Assembly: GCF_003112575.1 (NCBI RefSeq)
Contig: NZ_BEWC01000001.1
Span: 186,001-250,000 of the forward strand
Length of the DNA stretch: 64,000 nt
DNA from: Streptomyces ardesiacus
Lineage (GTDB): Bacteria; Actinomycetota; Actinomycetes; Streptomycetales; Streptomycetaceae
Reading direction: 5' to 3'
In this document: positions 16,203-25,413 of the stretch, piece after piece
Layout: every line of letters begins with the position of its first letter
How positions within the stretch are numbered: position 1 is the first letter of the stretch
Program-made: the position numbers and the translations under genes
Notes under the pieces: generated by a model
The model's database searches: none
Told to the model about the DNA's origin: nothing
Seen by the model: only the letters and a program-made list of their open reading frames with translations

Positions 16203-17732
16203 GTGCTCACACCCACGGACACCGTCCCGCTCTCCGGCCCCCTGGACGCCGCCGCCCTGCGCCGCGCGGCGCTCCCCCTCACCGTCACGGTGGACGAGGA
16301 GGTCCGCGCCCGCGTCGCCCGGGGGCGCCGTCTCTTCCACGCGCTGCGGCACGGACCCGGTGGCGCGGACCGCCGGATCTACGGCGCCGACACCGGATTC
16401 GGCGCCCTCGTCGGCTACGCCGGCCGCACCGACGACGCCGACCAGTGCGACAACACCCTGGCCCACCTCGGCGCCGGCCAGGGCCCGGACCTTCCGCCCG
16501 GGATCGTCCGCGCCGCGCTGCTGCTGCGCGCCCGTTCCCTCGCCCAGGGGCTTTCGGGCGTGTCGGCCGAGGTGGTCGACCGGCTCGCCGCGATGTTCGC
16601 CACCACCTTCGCGCCCGCCGTCCCCCGCCACGGCTCCGTCGGCGCGAGCGGCGACCTCATCCCGCTCGCCTACGCCACCCAGGCCCTGCGCGGCCGGGGC
16701 CACGCCTACCTGGACGGCGAGCGGATGCCGGCCGGCGAGGCGCTGACCGCCGCCGGGCTGCGCCCCCTCGCCCTGGACGGACGCGACGCTCTCGCCCTGG
16801 TCAACGGCACGTCCGTCACCACCGCGGCCACCGCCCTGGCCCTCGACGCCGTGCGCGGCGCCCACCGTTCGCTCACCGCGCTCACCTGCCTGCTGACCGA
16901 CCTCCTCGGCTGCGACACGGGCTTCCTCGACGCCGACCTGCTGCGGGCCTACGGTCATCCCGGCGCCGTCGACGTCGGCGGCCGGATGCGGCGGACCCTG
17001 GTGGGCGGCACGCCCTCGGGCACCCGGCCGCTGCAGGAGCCGTACAGCATCCGCTGCGCCCCTCAGCTGCTCGGCGCCGCCGAGGACGCGCTGCGCCACG
17101 TCGACGGTGTCGTCGCCGCCGACCTCGGCGGGGTCAGCGACAACCCGCTGTTCTTTCCCGGCCCGGACCCCGGCACCGGCGAGGTGGGGGAGGGGAAGGC
17201 CGTGCACGGCGGGAACTTCTTCGGGCAGCCCGCCGCCTTCGCCGCCGACCTGCTCGCCTCCGTCACCGCCCAGCTCGGCAACCTCGCCGAACGCCAGCTC
17301 GACCTCCTGGTGGACCCGGCCCGCAACGGCGGGCTGCCGCCGATGCTCGCCACCGACCCCGGAGCGCAGCACGGTCTGCAGGGCGTGCAGCTCGCCACCA
17401 CCGCGTTCGTGGCGGAGATCCGCCGCGCCGCGACCCCGGCCGGCATGCAGAGCCTGCCGACGAACCTGCACAACCAGGACGTCGTCCCGTTCGGCACGCA
17501 GGCGGCTCTGCGCGCCCACGACTCGGCCGAGCTGCTCGGTCTGCTGTGCGGCTCGCTCGCCCTCGGCCTGCGCCAGGCCGCCCACGTGGGGGCCCGCCGC
17601 CCCACCGCACCCCGGTGCGGGGAACTCCTGGACGCCCTCGCCGACGCGATCGCCCCGGTGGACCCGGACCGCCCGCTGGACTCGGACGTGCGCGCGGCCG
17701 CCCGCCTGCTGCTCAGGTACGGCCGGCCTTGA
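16203..17732 (+). CDS. MIO-type aromatic amino acid ammonia-lyase (tyrosine-type selectivity pair)
   Basis: A 509-residue member of the histidine/phenylalanine/tyrosine ammonia-lyase family, from GTG 16203. Ala148-Ser149-Gly150 (SVGASGDLIPLAY) cyclise to the MIO cofactor and Tyr60 (IYGADTGFG) is the catalytic base. At the selectivity position it has His88-Leu89 (LAHLGAGQG), the pair known from tyrosine ammonia-lyases. PALs have Phe-Leu and histidine ammonia-lyases Ser-His there. This predicts p-coumarate from tyrosine. Histidine catabolism (hut) genes are absent. No strong ribosome binding site precedes the start, so the mRNA may be leaderless. Its 3' end overlaps the convergent histidine kinase by 20 bp. 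Confidence 0.88.
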   Translation: MLTPTDTVPLSGPLDAAALRRAALPLTVTVDEEVRARVARGRRLFHALRHGPGGADRRIYGADTGFGALVGYAGRTDDADQCDNTLAHLGAGQGPDLPPGIVRAALLLRARSLAQGLSGVSAEVVDRLAAMFATTFAPAVPRHGSVGASGDLIPLAYATQALRGRGHAYLDGERMPAGEALTAAGLRPLALDGRDALALVNGTSVTTAATALALDAVRGAHRSLTALTCLLTDLLGCDTGFLDADLLRAYGHPGAVDVGGRMRRTLVGGTPSGTRPLQEPYSIRCAPQLLGAAEDALRHVDGVVAADLGGVSDNPLFFPGPDPGTGEVGEGKAVHGGNFFGQPAAFAADLLASVTAQLGNLAERQLDLLVDPARNGGLPPMLATDPGAQHGLQGVQLATTAFVAEIRRAATPAGMQSLPTNLHNQDVVPFGTQAALRAHDSAELLGLLCGSLALGLRQAAHVGARRPTAPRCGELLDALADAIAPVDPDRPLDSDVRAAARLLLRYGRP

Positions 17733-19005
17733 CCCGACGCGGTACGAGGCGGGGCACCCGGCACCGGGGCGGCGGGACGGGGGCGGCCGGGACGCCGTTC
17801 GGGTCCAGGGGGAGCCGGATGGTGAACCGGGCGCCGTGCCCGGGACGTCCGGTCGCGGCGACCGTACCGCCGTGGTGGGTGACGACCTCCCGCAGCAGCG
17901 CGAGCCCCAGCCCGTACCGGCCGGCGTCCCCGCCCCGGTGGAACCGCTCGAAGAGCCGTTCCGCCTCCGCGGGGTCGAAGCCCTTCCCGGTGTTCGCGAC
18001 GGTCAGCGTGACCGTGCCGCGGGCCCGCGCCAGGGCGACCTCGATCCGCCCGCCCGGCGGCGTGTGGCCGACGGCGTTGGACAGCAGCTCACCCACGGCC
18101 CGGCGCAGCGCCGACTCGACACCGTCGACGGACAAGGGGTGCGGCGGACCCTCCACGACGACCGTGAGCCGCCCCTCCCGCACCCGGTCCGCCTCCTCCG
18201 CGACCACCGCACGGGTCAGGGCCACCAGGTCGACCGGCCGGTGGTCCGCCGGCCGCCCCGGACCGGCCGCGAGACTCGCGGACAGCAGCAGGTCGTCCAG
18301 CACCTCGCCGAGCCGGCCGACCGAGCCGACCAGCCGGGTCAGCCCCTCGCGGTGCCGGGCGGGCATGCCCTCCGCCGCCGCCTGCCGCGACAGCAACTGC
18401 GCCCGCGTGTAGGCCTGGGTGACCGGCGTGCGCAGCTCGTGGCTGGCGTCCGTGACGAACCGGCGCTGCCGGGTGAGCGCCTCGGCCAGCGGGGACACGG
18501 CGAGCCGCCCGAGGACCACCCCGGTGACCGCCGCCGCCAGCAGACCCACCACCTCGGCGACGCCGAGCGCGAACCACAGGTGCCGGCGGTCGGCCAACTG
18601 GAACCGCAGGTCGAACACGGCCTGCACGACCTTCCCGTCCGGCCTGACCTGGGTGCGCACCAGGTACTGCGTGGAGTCGCGCCGCACCGTGCGCTCCACC
18701 GCCTCGCGGGTCCGGCGGACCCGGTGCAGGTCGGCCTCGACGGGGAAGCCCGCCGGGGCGTTGGCCAGCGGGATCGCGCCGGGCGCGAACAGCCAGGTGC
18801 ACACCGGCGGACTGTCCAGATCGCCGCGCTCCGCCCCATAGCGCAGCTCCCGCCACACCTGGTCGCTCTGCGCCCGCGTCATGACGGTGTCGGCCACGCC
18901 GCCGACCACGGTGACCAGCAGGGTGATGATCGCGCCGGTCAGGACGGCGATGCGCAGGCGGGCCCGGCGGACGGCCGCCCGCTCCCCGGCCGCCGACGCG
19001 CTCAC
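17713..19005 (-). CDS. Sensor histidine kinase
   Basis: A 430-residue two-pass membrane kinase. TM1 is about residues 17-38, an extracytoplasmic loop of about 105 residues follows (it contains a Cys in PPVCTWLF), and TM2 is about 143-167. The HisKA box has His189 in TDASHELRTP, and the HATPase domain shows LSNAVGHTPPGG and a YGLGLALLREVV G-box. The GTG start at 19005 overlaps the response regulator stop (GTGA), so the two are coupled. The signal is unknown. The position next to the lyase suggests it senses or controls that locus. Confidence 0.9.
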   Translation of the reverse strand: MSASAAGERAAVRRARLRIAVLTGAIITLLVTVVGGVADTVMTRAQSDQVWRELRYGAERGDLDSPPVCTWLFAPGAIPLANAPAGFPVEADLHRVRRTREAVERTVRRDSTQYLVRTQVRPDGKVVQAVFDLRFQLADRRHLWFALGVAEVVGLLAAAVTGVVLGRLAVSPLAEALTRQRRFVTDASHELRTPVTQAYTRAQLLSRQAAAEGMPARHREGLTRLVGSVGRLGEVLDDLLLSASLAAGPGRPADHRPVDLVALTRAVVAEEADRVREGRLTVVVEGPPHPLSVDGVESALRRAVGELLSNAVGHTPPGGRIEVALARARGTVTLTVANTGKGFDPAEAERLFERFHRGGDAGRYGLGLALLREVVTHHGGTVAATGRPGHGARFTIRLPLDPNGVPAAPVPPPRCRVPRLVPRRVKAGRT

Positions 19006-19682
19006 AACGCCCCCAGGCGGTAGCCCAGTCCGTGCACCGTGCGCACCACCTGCCGGCCGAGCTTGCGGCGCAGGTAGTAGACGTAGGTGTCGACGATGGA
19101 GGAGGCCGGCGCCTCCTGGAACACCAGCCGGCGCAGCTCGGCCCGGGTGTGTACGGCGTCGGGGCGCGAGGCGAGCACCCACAGCAGGGCGAACTCCCGA
19201 GCGGCGAGCGCGATCCGCTCACCGCCCGGCGACTCGACCTCGCGCGGACCGACGTGCAGCCGCCCCGAACCGATCCGCAGGACGTCGTTGCCCTCCAGCG
19301 AACGCCGGCACAGGGCCCGTAGTCTGGCACCGAGTTCGTCCAGCTCGAACGGTTTCACCAGATAGTCGTCGGCACCGGCGTCGAGCCCGTCGACCCGGTC
19401 GTGCACGGTGCCCATCGCGGTCAGCATCAGTGCCGGCGTGCGGACCGCGCGGGTCCGCAGCCGCCCCAGCAGGTCGAGGCCGTCCAGCACCGGCAGCCGC
19501 CGGTCGACGACGAACACGTCGTACCGCCGGGTGAGTCCGAGGTGCAGACCCCGTTGGCCGTCGGTCGCGACATCGACCGCGTAGCCCTCGTCCCGCAGTG
19601 CCTCGGACAGCATGACGACCAGTTCCCGGTCGTCCTCGATGAGCAGCAGCCGCCACGGGTCCCGCGCGAGCTCCTGTGTCAT
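19002..19682 (-). CDS. OmpR-family response regulator
   Basis: A 226-residue regulator. The receiver domain has the acidic pair at residues 17-18, the phospho-acceptor Asp60 (VFVVDRRLP) and the lysine in LVKPFELDE. A winged-helix OmpR/PhoB DNA-binding domain occupies about 130-226, ending YYLRRKLGRQVVRTVHGLGYRLG. I choose ATG 19682 because the AGGAG sits at the proper distance; the in-frame GTG two codons upstream would be too close to it. It is the partner of the kinase that follows with a four-base overlap. Confidence 0.92.
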   Translation of the reverse strand: MTQELARDPWRLLLIEDDRELVVMLSEALRDEGYAVDVATDGQRGLHLGLTRRYDVFVVDRRLPVLDGLDLLGRLRTRAVRTPALMLTAMGTVHDRVDGLDAGADDYLVKPFELDELGARLRALCRRSLEGNDVLRIGSGRLHVGPREVESPGGERIALAAREFALLWVLASRPDAVHTRAELRRLVFQEAPASSIVDTYVYYLRRKLGRQVVRTVHGLGYRLGAL

Positions 19683-19942
19683 GTCCACTCCTCTTCAGCC
19701 CCGCAACGGCCTCAACGCCCTTGTGGGACAAGGAAGTTCCCGGGACGGGAGAGGGGTGACTGGCGCGTGGGCAGGACGTGCCCGGTGGCTCGGGAGTGGA
19801 GGCACGGCGCGGCGCCGCCCGGGCCGCGGCACTGCTGCGTGCGCACCGGAGCGGGGAGCCCTTCGTGGGCGCCGAGCTCTGGAACGCGGCGGTCGGCGGT
19901 CCGGCGGGCCGCCGGGCCGAGCGCCACGGGCACGCCGCCCGT

Positions 19943-20701
19943 TCAGGCCCGGTGGGAGTTGCGAGCGGCCGGGGCCGCGGCCGGCAGGGGGGTGGTCGCC
20001 GCCCGGGTGACATCGCCGACCAGTTCCACCATGTCCGGCCCGTACGCCTGGGAGTTGACCACCTTGAGCAGCAGGACGAAGGAGTCGGTCCCGTGCTTGC
20101 GGGCCAGCTTCTCGTGGTGCCGGGCGAGGTAACGGGTGGCGGCCTGGTTGTTGATCGCGCGCTGGCCGCAGAACAGGAACGCGGGCCGGGCCTCACGCCG
20201 GTCACCGGCGGTGAGACGGGCCAGCAGCACGTACTCCGTGACGCCCGGATCCAGGCGGTAGCGCTCGCCGCCGATCTGGAAGGCGCCCCGGTCCGGACCG
20301 GGTTCCGGGTCGACGTTCACCCGCACCCCGGGCAGCATCGCCGCCATGTGGGCGACCATGCGCCGGTTCGAACCGGGCCCGCCGACGCAGAATTCCGTAC
20401 GCTCGCCGAAGCCCTGGCCGACCATGTCCTGGGTGACCACCTGCATGTGCGCGCCGCAGTCCTTGACCAGCGCGGCGAGTTCCAGCAGCGCGAAGACGTC
20501 GAAACGGTGGACCGCCGGTTCGGTGGCGGCGGGATCGCGGTTGACGACGAGCAGCGACTCGGAACCCTCGGGCAGCCCGAAGAACGCCTGCTTGCGCCGG
20601 AGCCTGCGCCTCCACAAGTAGGTGCGGGCGAGCCAGCCCAGCGCGGCGCTGATGCCCGCCGCGAGCACACCCAGGACGATGTTGCGTACGTCGTCAGTCA
20701 T
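19943..20701 (-). CDS. Conserved membrane-anchored protein of unknown function
   Basis: A 252-residue protein starting MTDDVRNIVLGVLAAGISA. A single N-terminal hydrophobic segment (about 8-25) is followed by a positive stretch WRRRLRRKQ, placing the large domain in the cytoplasm. That domain alternates beta strands and helices, with a segment FDVFALLELAALVKDCGAH and a glycine motif FCVGGPGSNRRM that resembles nucleotide-binding loops. I recall near-identical proteins throughout Streptomyces without an assigned role. It faces away from the gamma-glutamyltransferase gene. Function is unknown. Confidence 0.75.
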   Translation of the reverse strand: MTDDVRNIVLGVLAAGISAALGWLARTYLWRRRLRRKQAFFGLPEGSESLLVVNRDPAATEPAVHRFDVFALLELAALVKDCGAHMQVVTQDMVGQGFGERTEFCVGGPGSNRRMVAHMAAMLPGVRVNVDPEPGPDRGAFQIGGERYRLDPGVTEYVLLARLTAGDRREARPAFLFCGQRAINNQAATRYLARHHEKLARKHGTDSFVLLLKVVNSQAYGPDMVELVGDVTRAATTPLPAAAPAARNSHRA

Positions 20702-20840
20702 GGGCGCGCATGCTAGCGGGCGTCCGCGTACCCGTGTTCGACGGGGCGCGGCGGCTCCCGCGCACCCGGCCCGCGTGTGCACCTCACGCGGCCATGACGA
20801 TCAACTAAGCTGCCCGAACGGCCTTTCCCTGGAGGTGCGG

Positions 20841-22652
20841 ATGCGTCGCCCTGTCGCACGGAATCTGACGGTCCTGGCGGTCTCGGCCGCCGTGGTGGTG
20901 TCGGTGGGAGCGGCCGCGCCGCCCACGGCCCACGGCAGACCCGCCGCGCCGAAGACCCCGGTCGCCGTCGGGTACGGCGGTGCCGTCTCCAGCGTCGACC
21001 GGGACGCCTCCGCCGCCGGCATCGAGGTGCTCCGCAAGGGCGGCAACGCCGTCGACGCCGCCGTTGCCACCGCCGCCGCGCTCGGCGTCACCGAGCCCTA
21101 CTCCGCCGGGGTCGGGGGCGGCGGGTACTTCGTCTACTACGACGCCAAGTCCCGTACCGTGCGCACCATCGACGGCCGCGAGACCGCGCCGCTCACCGCC
21201 GACGAGAACCTCTTCACGGAGAACGGCGAGCCGCTCGCCTTCGCCGACGCCGTCACCAGCGGTCTGGCCGTCGGCACCCCGGGCACCCCGGCCACCTGGC
21301 AGACCGCCCTCGACCGGTGGGGCAGCCGCACGCTGTCCTCGGTCCTGAAGCCCGCCGAACGGCTCGCCCGCGACGGCTTCACCGTCGACGAGACCTTCCG
21401 CTCCCAGACCGCCTCCAACGAGCAGCGGTTCCGCTTCTTCCCGGACACCGCCGAGCTGTTCCTGCCGGGCGGCGAACTCCCGGCCGTGGGCTCGACGTTC
21501 AAGAACCCGGACCTCGCCCGCACCTACCAGGAGCTGGGCCGCAAGGGTGTCGGCGCGCTCTACCACGGCGCACTCGGCCGGGACGTCGTCGACACCGTCA
21601 ACAAGCCGCCCGTCGACCCGGACTCCGGCTGGAACGCCCGCCCCGGCGACCTGTCCGCCGAGGACCTCGCCGCCTACGAGGCCAAGATCCAGTCACCGAC
21701 GCAGACGTCGTACCGCGGCCTGGACGTCTACTCCGTGGCGCCCTCCTCGTCCGGCGGCACCACGGTCGGCGAGGCCCTCAACATCCTGGAGCGCACCGAC
21801 CTCTCCGCCGCGGACAAGGCCGGGTACCTGCACCGTTACATCGAGGCCAGCCGCATCGCGTTCGCCGACCGCGGGCGCTGGGTCGGTGACCCCGTCTTCG
21901 AGGACGTACCGACGAAGGAACTGCTGTCGCAGCGGTACGCCGACTCCCGAGCCTGCCTGATCGAGGACGACGCGGTGCTCACCAGCCCGCTGGCCCCCGG
22001 CGACCCGAGGCACCCGGCCTCCTGCGCGGGCGGCGGCACGGCGGCGCCGACGACGTACGAGGGCGAGAGCACCACGCACCTCACGGTCGCCGACAAGTGG
22101 GGGAACGTCGTCGCCTACACGCTCACCATCGAGCAGACCGGCGGCAGCGGCATCACCGTGCCCGGCCGGGGATTCCTGCTCAACAACGAGCTGACCGATT
22201 TCTCCTTCGCCCCGGCCAACCCGGCCGCCCACGACCCGAACCTGCCCGGTCCCGGCAAGCGTCCCCGCTCCTCGATCGCGCCGACGATCGTCCTGGACCG
22301 CCACCGGCAGCCGGTCGTCGCCCTCGGCTCGCCCGGCGGCGCCACCATCATCACCACCGTGCTCCAGACCCTCACCGGCTTCGTCGACCGCGGGCTCCCG
22401 CTGGCCGACGCGATCGCCGCGCCGCGCGCCAGCCAGCGCAACGCCGCCCAGACCGAACTCGAACCCGGCCTCTACGACAGCGCCGTGCGGGCGAAGCTGG
22501 AGGCTCTCGGGCACTCCTTCAAGCTCAACCCGGAGATCGGGGCCGCGACCGCCGTGCAGCGGCTGCCGCACGGCCAGTGGCTGGCCGCCGCGGAGAAGGT
22601 ACGGCGCGGCGGCGGCTCGGCGATGGTGGTCGAGCCGGCGCGGCAGCGGTAG
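20841..22652 (+). CDS. ggt: Secreted gamma-glutamyltransferase
   Basis: A 603-residue Ntn hydrolase precursor with a GGAGG ribosome binding site before ATG 20841. The N-terminus (MRRPVARNLTVLAVSAAVVV) is a Sec signal peptide. The catalytic threonine that appears after self-cleavage is Thr411 in STTHLTVADKWGNVV, and a later GSGITVPGRGFLLNNELTDF segment matches the small subunit. It cleaves glutathione and other gamma-glutamyl amides outside the cell, or transfers the group. The last 28 codons and the stop are duplicated just downstream in a 93-bp tandem repeat that leaves the protein intact. Confidence 0.93.
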   Translation: MRRPVARNLTVLAVSAAVVVSVGAAAPPTAHGRPAAPKTPVAVGYGGAVSSVDRDASAAGIEVLRKGGNAVDAAVATAAALGVTEPYSAGVGGGGYFVYYDAKSRTVRTIDGRETAPLTADENLFTENGEPLAFADAVTSGLAVGTPGTPATWQTALDRWGSRTLSSVLKPAERLARDGFTVDETFRSQTASNEQRFRFFPDTAELFLPGGELPAVGSTFKNPDLARTYQELGRKGVGALYHGALGRDVVDTVNKPPVDPDSGWNARPGDLSAEDLAAYEAKIQSPTQTSYRGLDVYSVAPSSSGGTTVGEALNILERTDLSAADKAGYLHRYIEASRIAFADRGRWVGDPVFEDVPTKELLSQRYADSRACLIEDDAVLTSPLAPGDPRHPASCAGGGTAAPTTYEGESTTHLTVADKWGNVVAYTLTIEQTGGSGITVPGRGFLLNNELTDFSFAPANPAAHDPNLPGPGKRPRSSIAPTIVLDRHRQPVVALGSPGGATIITTVLQTLTGFVDRGLPLADAIAAPRASQRNAAQTELEPGLYDSAVRAKLEALGHSFKLNPEIGAATAVQRLPHGQWLAAAEKVRRGGGSAMVVEPARQR

Positions 22653-22755
22653 TCACAGCTCGACGGCCAGTGGCTGGCCGCCGCGGAGAAGGTACGGCGC
22701 GGCGGTGGCTCGGCGATGGTGGTCGAGCCGGCGCGGCAGCGGTAGTCACAGCTCG
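22570..22755. repeat. 93-bp tandem duplication between ggt and clp 3' ends
   Basis: Copies at 22570-22662 and 22663-22755 differ by one base (C to T in GGCGGCGGC). Each holds the ggt C-terminal coding end with its stop codon and the last codons of the convergent clp gene. Both genes stay intact because the extra copy lies between their stops. The unit is exactly 31 codons long. Confidence 0.92.
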
Positions 22756-25274
22756 GGGACGGGCCGTTCGGGCGTGCGGAACGCCAGCCGCCCGTCCTCG
22801 ACGTCGACCGTCACCCGGCCGCCCTCGGCGACCCGGCCGTCGAGCAGCAGCCGGGACAGCTCGTTGTCCACCTCGCGCTGGATGGTGCGGCGCAGCGGAC
22901 GCGCGCCGTACTCGGGCTGGTAGCCGCGCTCGGCGAGCCAGTCCACGGCCGCGTCGGTGAAGTCGACGGTGATGCCCTGCGCGTGCACCATGCGCCGCGT
23001 CTGCTCCAGGAGCAGGCTGGTGATCTGCCGCAACTGCTCCCCGCTGAGCTGGCGGAAGACCACGATCTCGTCGACGCGGTTGAGGAACTCGGGCCGGAAG
23101 TGCTCGCGCAGGGGGCGCAGCACCTGCTCGCGCCGCGCCTCCTCGTCCGCCTCCGTGCCGCCCGCGCCGAAGCCGATCCCGGCGCCGCGCCGGGTGATCA
23201 CGTCGGAGCCCAGGTTGCTGGTCATCACGACGACCGTGTTGGAGAAGTCCACGGTGCGGCCCTGCGAGTCGGTCAGCCGCCCGTCGTCCAGGACCTGGAG
23301 CAGGATGTTGAAGACGTCCGGGTGCGCCTTCTCCACCTCGTCCAGCAGCAGCAGCGAGTAGGGGTGGCGGCGCACCACCTCGGTGAGCTGGCCGGCCTCC
23401 TCGTGCCCGACGTAGCCGGGCGGGGCGCCGACCAGGCGGCTGACGGTGTGCCGCTCCTGGTACTCGCTCATGTCCAGGCGCACCATCCGGTCCTCGCTGC
23501 CGAACAGCGCCTCGGCCAGGGCCCGGGCCAGTTCGGTCTTGCCGACGCCGGTCGGTCCGAGGAAGAGGAAGCTGCCGATGGGCCGGTCGGGACTGGACAG
23601 CCCGGCGCGCGAGCGCAGCACGGCGTCGGAGACGACCCGGACCGCCTCGTCCTGGCCGACGACCCGCTCGTGCAGGTGGGTCTCCAGGCCCAGCAGGCGG
23701 TCCTTCTCCTCCTGGGTGAGGCTGCTGACCGGGATGCCGGTCTGCCGGGAGACCACCTCGGCGACGGACTCGGTGCCGACCACCAGGTTCAGCCCCTCGT
23801 CGGCCTCGCCGTCGCCCGTGGCCTCGGTGATCCGCTGCTTCAGCTCCACGATCCGGTCGCGGAGCTGCGTCGCCTGCTCGTACTGCTCGTCCGCGACCGC
23901 CTGGTCCTTGTCCCGGACGAGCTGGTCGACCTCGCGCTCCAGGGCCCGTACGTCGGTGCCCTTGGTGCGCGACTGGAGCCGGACGCGGGCGCCCGCCTGG
24001 TCGATCAGGTCGATGGCCTTGTCGGGCAGCCGCCGGTCGGTGAGGTAGCGGTCGGACATCTCCACGGCCGCGACCAGCGCCTCGTCGGTGTAGCGGACCT
24101 GGTGGTGGGCCTCGTAGCGGTCGCGCAGGCCGCGCAGGATCTCGATCGCGTCGGGGACGGTGGGCTCCGGCACCAGGATCGGCTGGAAGCGGCGGGCCAG
24201 GGCCGCGTCCTTCTCGATCCTGCGGTACTCCTCCAGCGTGGTCGCGCCCACGATGTGCAGCTCGCCACGGGCCAGGGCCGGCTTGAGGATGTTCCCGGCG
24301 TCCATCGACCCGCCCTCGCCGCCACCGCCGGCGCCGACGACGGTGTGCAGCTCGTCGATGAAGATGATGAGCTGGTCGGAGTGGGCCCGGATCTCGCCCA
24401 CGATGTTGTTCATCCGCTCCTCGAAGTCACCCCGGTAGCGGGTGCCGGCGACCACGCCGGTCAGGTCGAGGGCGACCACCCGGCGCCCGGCCAGCACGTC
24501 GGGCACGTCGCCGTCGGTGATGCGCTGGGCGAGTCCCTCCACCACGGCGGTCTTGCCCACCCCGGCGTCGCCGATGAGCACGGGGTTGTTCTTGCCGCGC
24601 CGGGAGAGCACCTCGACGGTCTGCTCGATCTCCTCCTCGCGCCCGATCACCGGGTCGATGCGGCCCTGCTGGGCCAGGTCGGTGAGGTCGCGGCCGTACT
24701 TGTCGAGGGTCGGCGTGTTCGTGGCCCGCGCGCTCTCGGTGCGGGCCTTGGCGGCCTCCGGCGCCTCCGTGGGCACGTGGGAGGGCGCGAAGCGGGCCGC
24801 GTTCAGGATGTGCCCGGCGGCCGAGTCCGGGTTGGCGGCCAGGGCGCTGAGCACGTGCTCCGGGCCGATGTAACCGGTGCCGGTGGTGCGGGCCAGCTCG
24901 TGCGCGTCCAGCAGGGCGCGCTTGACGGCCGGGGTGAGCGAGAGGGACGTGGGCGGCGGGACCTCGCCCGGCGGGTGCTGCACCGGGCCGGTCCGCTCGT
25001 CGATCTGCGACGCCAGCGAGTCGGGATCGGCCCCGGCCCGGCTGAGCAGCCCCCGGGTCGGCTCGGTGGAGAGCGCGGCCCGCAGCAGGTGCTCGGTGTC
25101 CAGGTCCCGGCTGCCGTGCTCGGCGGCGTACTGGGCGGCCCCGCGCACCAGCTCCCGGGCGGGCTGGCTGAGCAGCCGGCCGATGTCGATCTGCCTCGGC
25201 CTGGGCCCGCCGAAGAAACGTGCCAGGAATTCCGCGAACGGGTCGCCCTCCGGGCCCATGTAGCCGCTGGTCAT
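22746..25274 (-). CDS. ATP-dependent Clp protease ATP-binding subunit (ClpC-like)
   Basis: An 842-residue Hsp100 ATPase. A Gly/Phe-rich leader ([20 protein letters not shown]) precedes paired Clp-N repeats. The first AAA+ domain has [13 protein letters not shown], a short coiled middle region follows, and the second AAA+ domain has [13 protein letters not shown]. An IGF tripeptide in the loop [11 protein letters not shown] of the second AAA+ domain resembles the ClpP-docking loop of ClpC, so it may feed ClpP rather than act as a ClpB disaggregase. ATG 25274 follows GGAGG. It is an extra ClpC paralogue, not the main cellular one judged by its leader. Confidence 0.88.
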   Translation of the reverse strand: MTSGYMGPEGDPFAEFLARFFGGPRPRQIDIGRLLSQPARELVRGAAQYAAEHGSRDLDTEHLLRAALSTEPTRGLLSRAGADPDSLASQIDERTGPVQHPPGEVPPPTSLSLTPAVKRALLDAHELARTTGTGYIGPEHVLSALAANPDSAAGHILNAARFAPSHVPTEAPEAAKARTESARATNTPTLDKYGRDLTDLAQQGRIDPVIGREEEIEQTVEVLSRRGKNNPVLIGDAGVGKTAVVEGLAQRITDGDVPDVLAGRRVVALDLTGVVAGTRYRGDFEERMNNIVGEIRAHSDQLIIFIDELHTVVGAGGGGEGGSMDAGNILKPALARGELHIVGATTLEEYRRIEKDAALARRFQPILVPEPTVPDAIEILRGLRDRYEAHHQVRYTDEALVAAVEMSDRYLTDRRLPDKAIDLIDQAGARVRLQSRTKGTDVRALEREVDQLVRDKDQAVADEQYEQATQLRDRIVELKQRITEATGDGEADEGLNLVVGTESVAEVVSRQTGIPVSSLTQEEKDRLLGLETHLHERVVGQDEAVRVVSDAVLRSRAGLSSPDRPIGSFLFLGPTGVGKTELARALAEALFGSEDRMVRLDMSEYQERHTVSRLVGAPPGYVGHEEAGQLTEVVRRHPYSLLLLDEVEKAHPDVFNILLQVLDDGRLTDSQGRTVDFSNTVVVMTSNLGSDVITRRGAGIGFGAGGTEADEEARREQVLRPLREHFRPEFLNRVDEIVVFRQLSGEQLRQITSLLLEQTRRMVHAQGITVDFTDAAVDWLAERGYQPEYGARPLRRTIQREVDNELSRLLLDGRVAEGGRVTVDVEDGRLAFRTPERPVPEL

Positions 25275-25413
25275 CGTGTACGACCTCCGCTGCATCGCTG
25301 ATCGACGTGCCGGGGCCGGGTAACCCGGACGGGGCGCGGTCATGCCCAACATGACACGTTCTGTTCCGGCGGGCATGCCGGGAAGCCCGGGACCCGGACG
25401 GCTCGGCGAGGCC

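Noticed and set aside
16203..17732. Ammonia-lyase as histidine ammonia-lyase (hutH)
   Set aside because: No hutU, hutI or hutG gene is nearby and the selectivity pair is His-Leu rather than the Ser-His of histidine ammonia-lyases.
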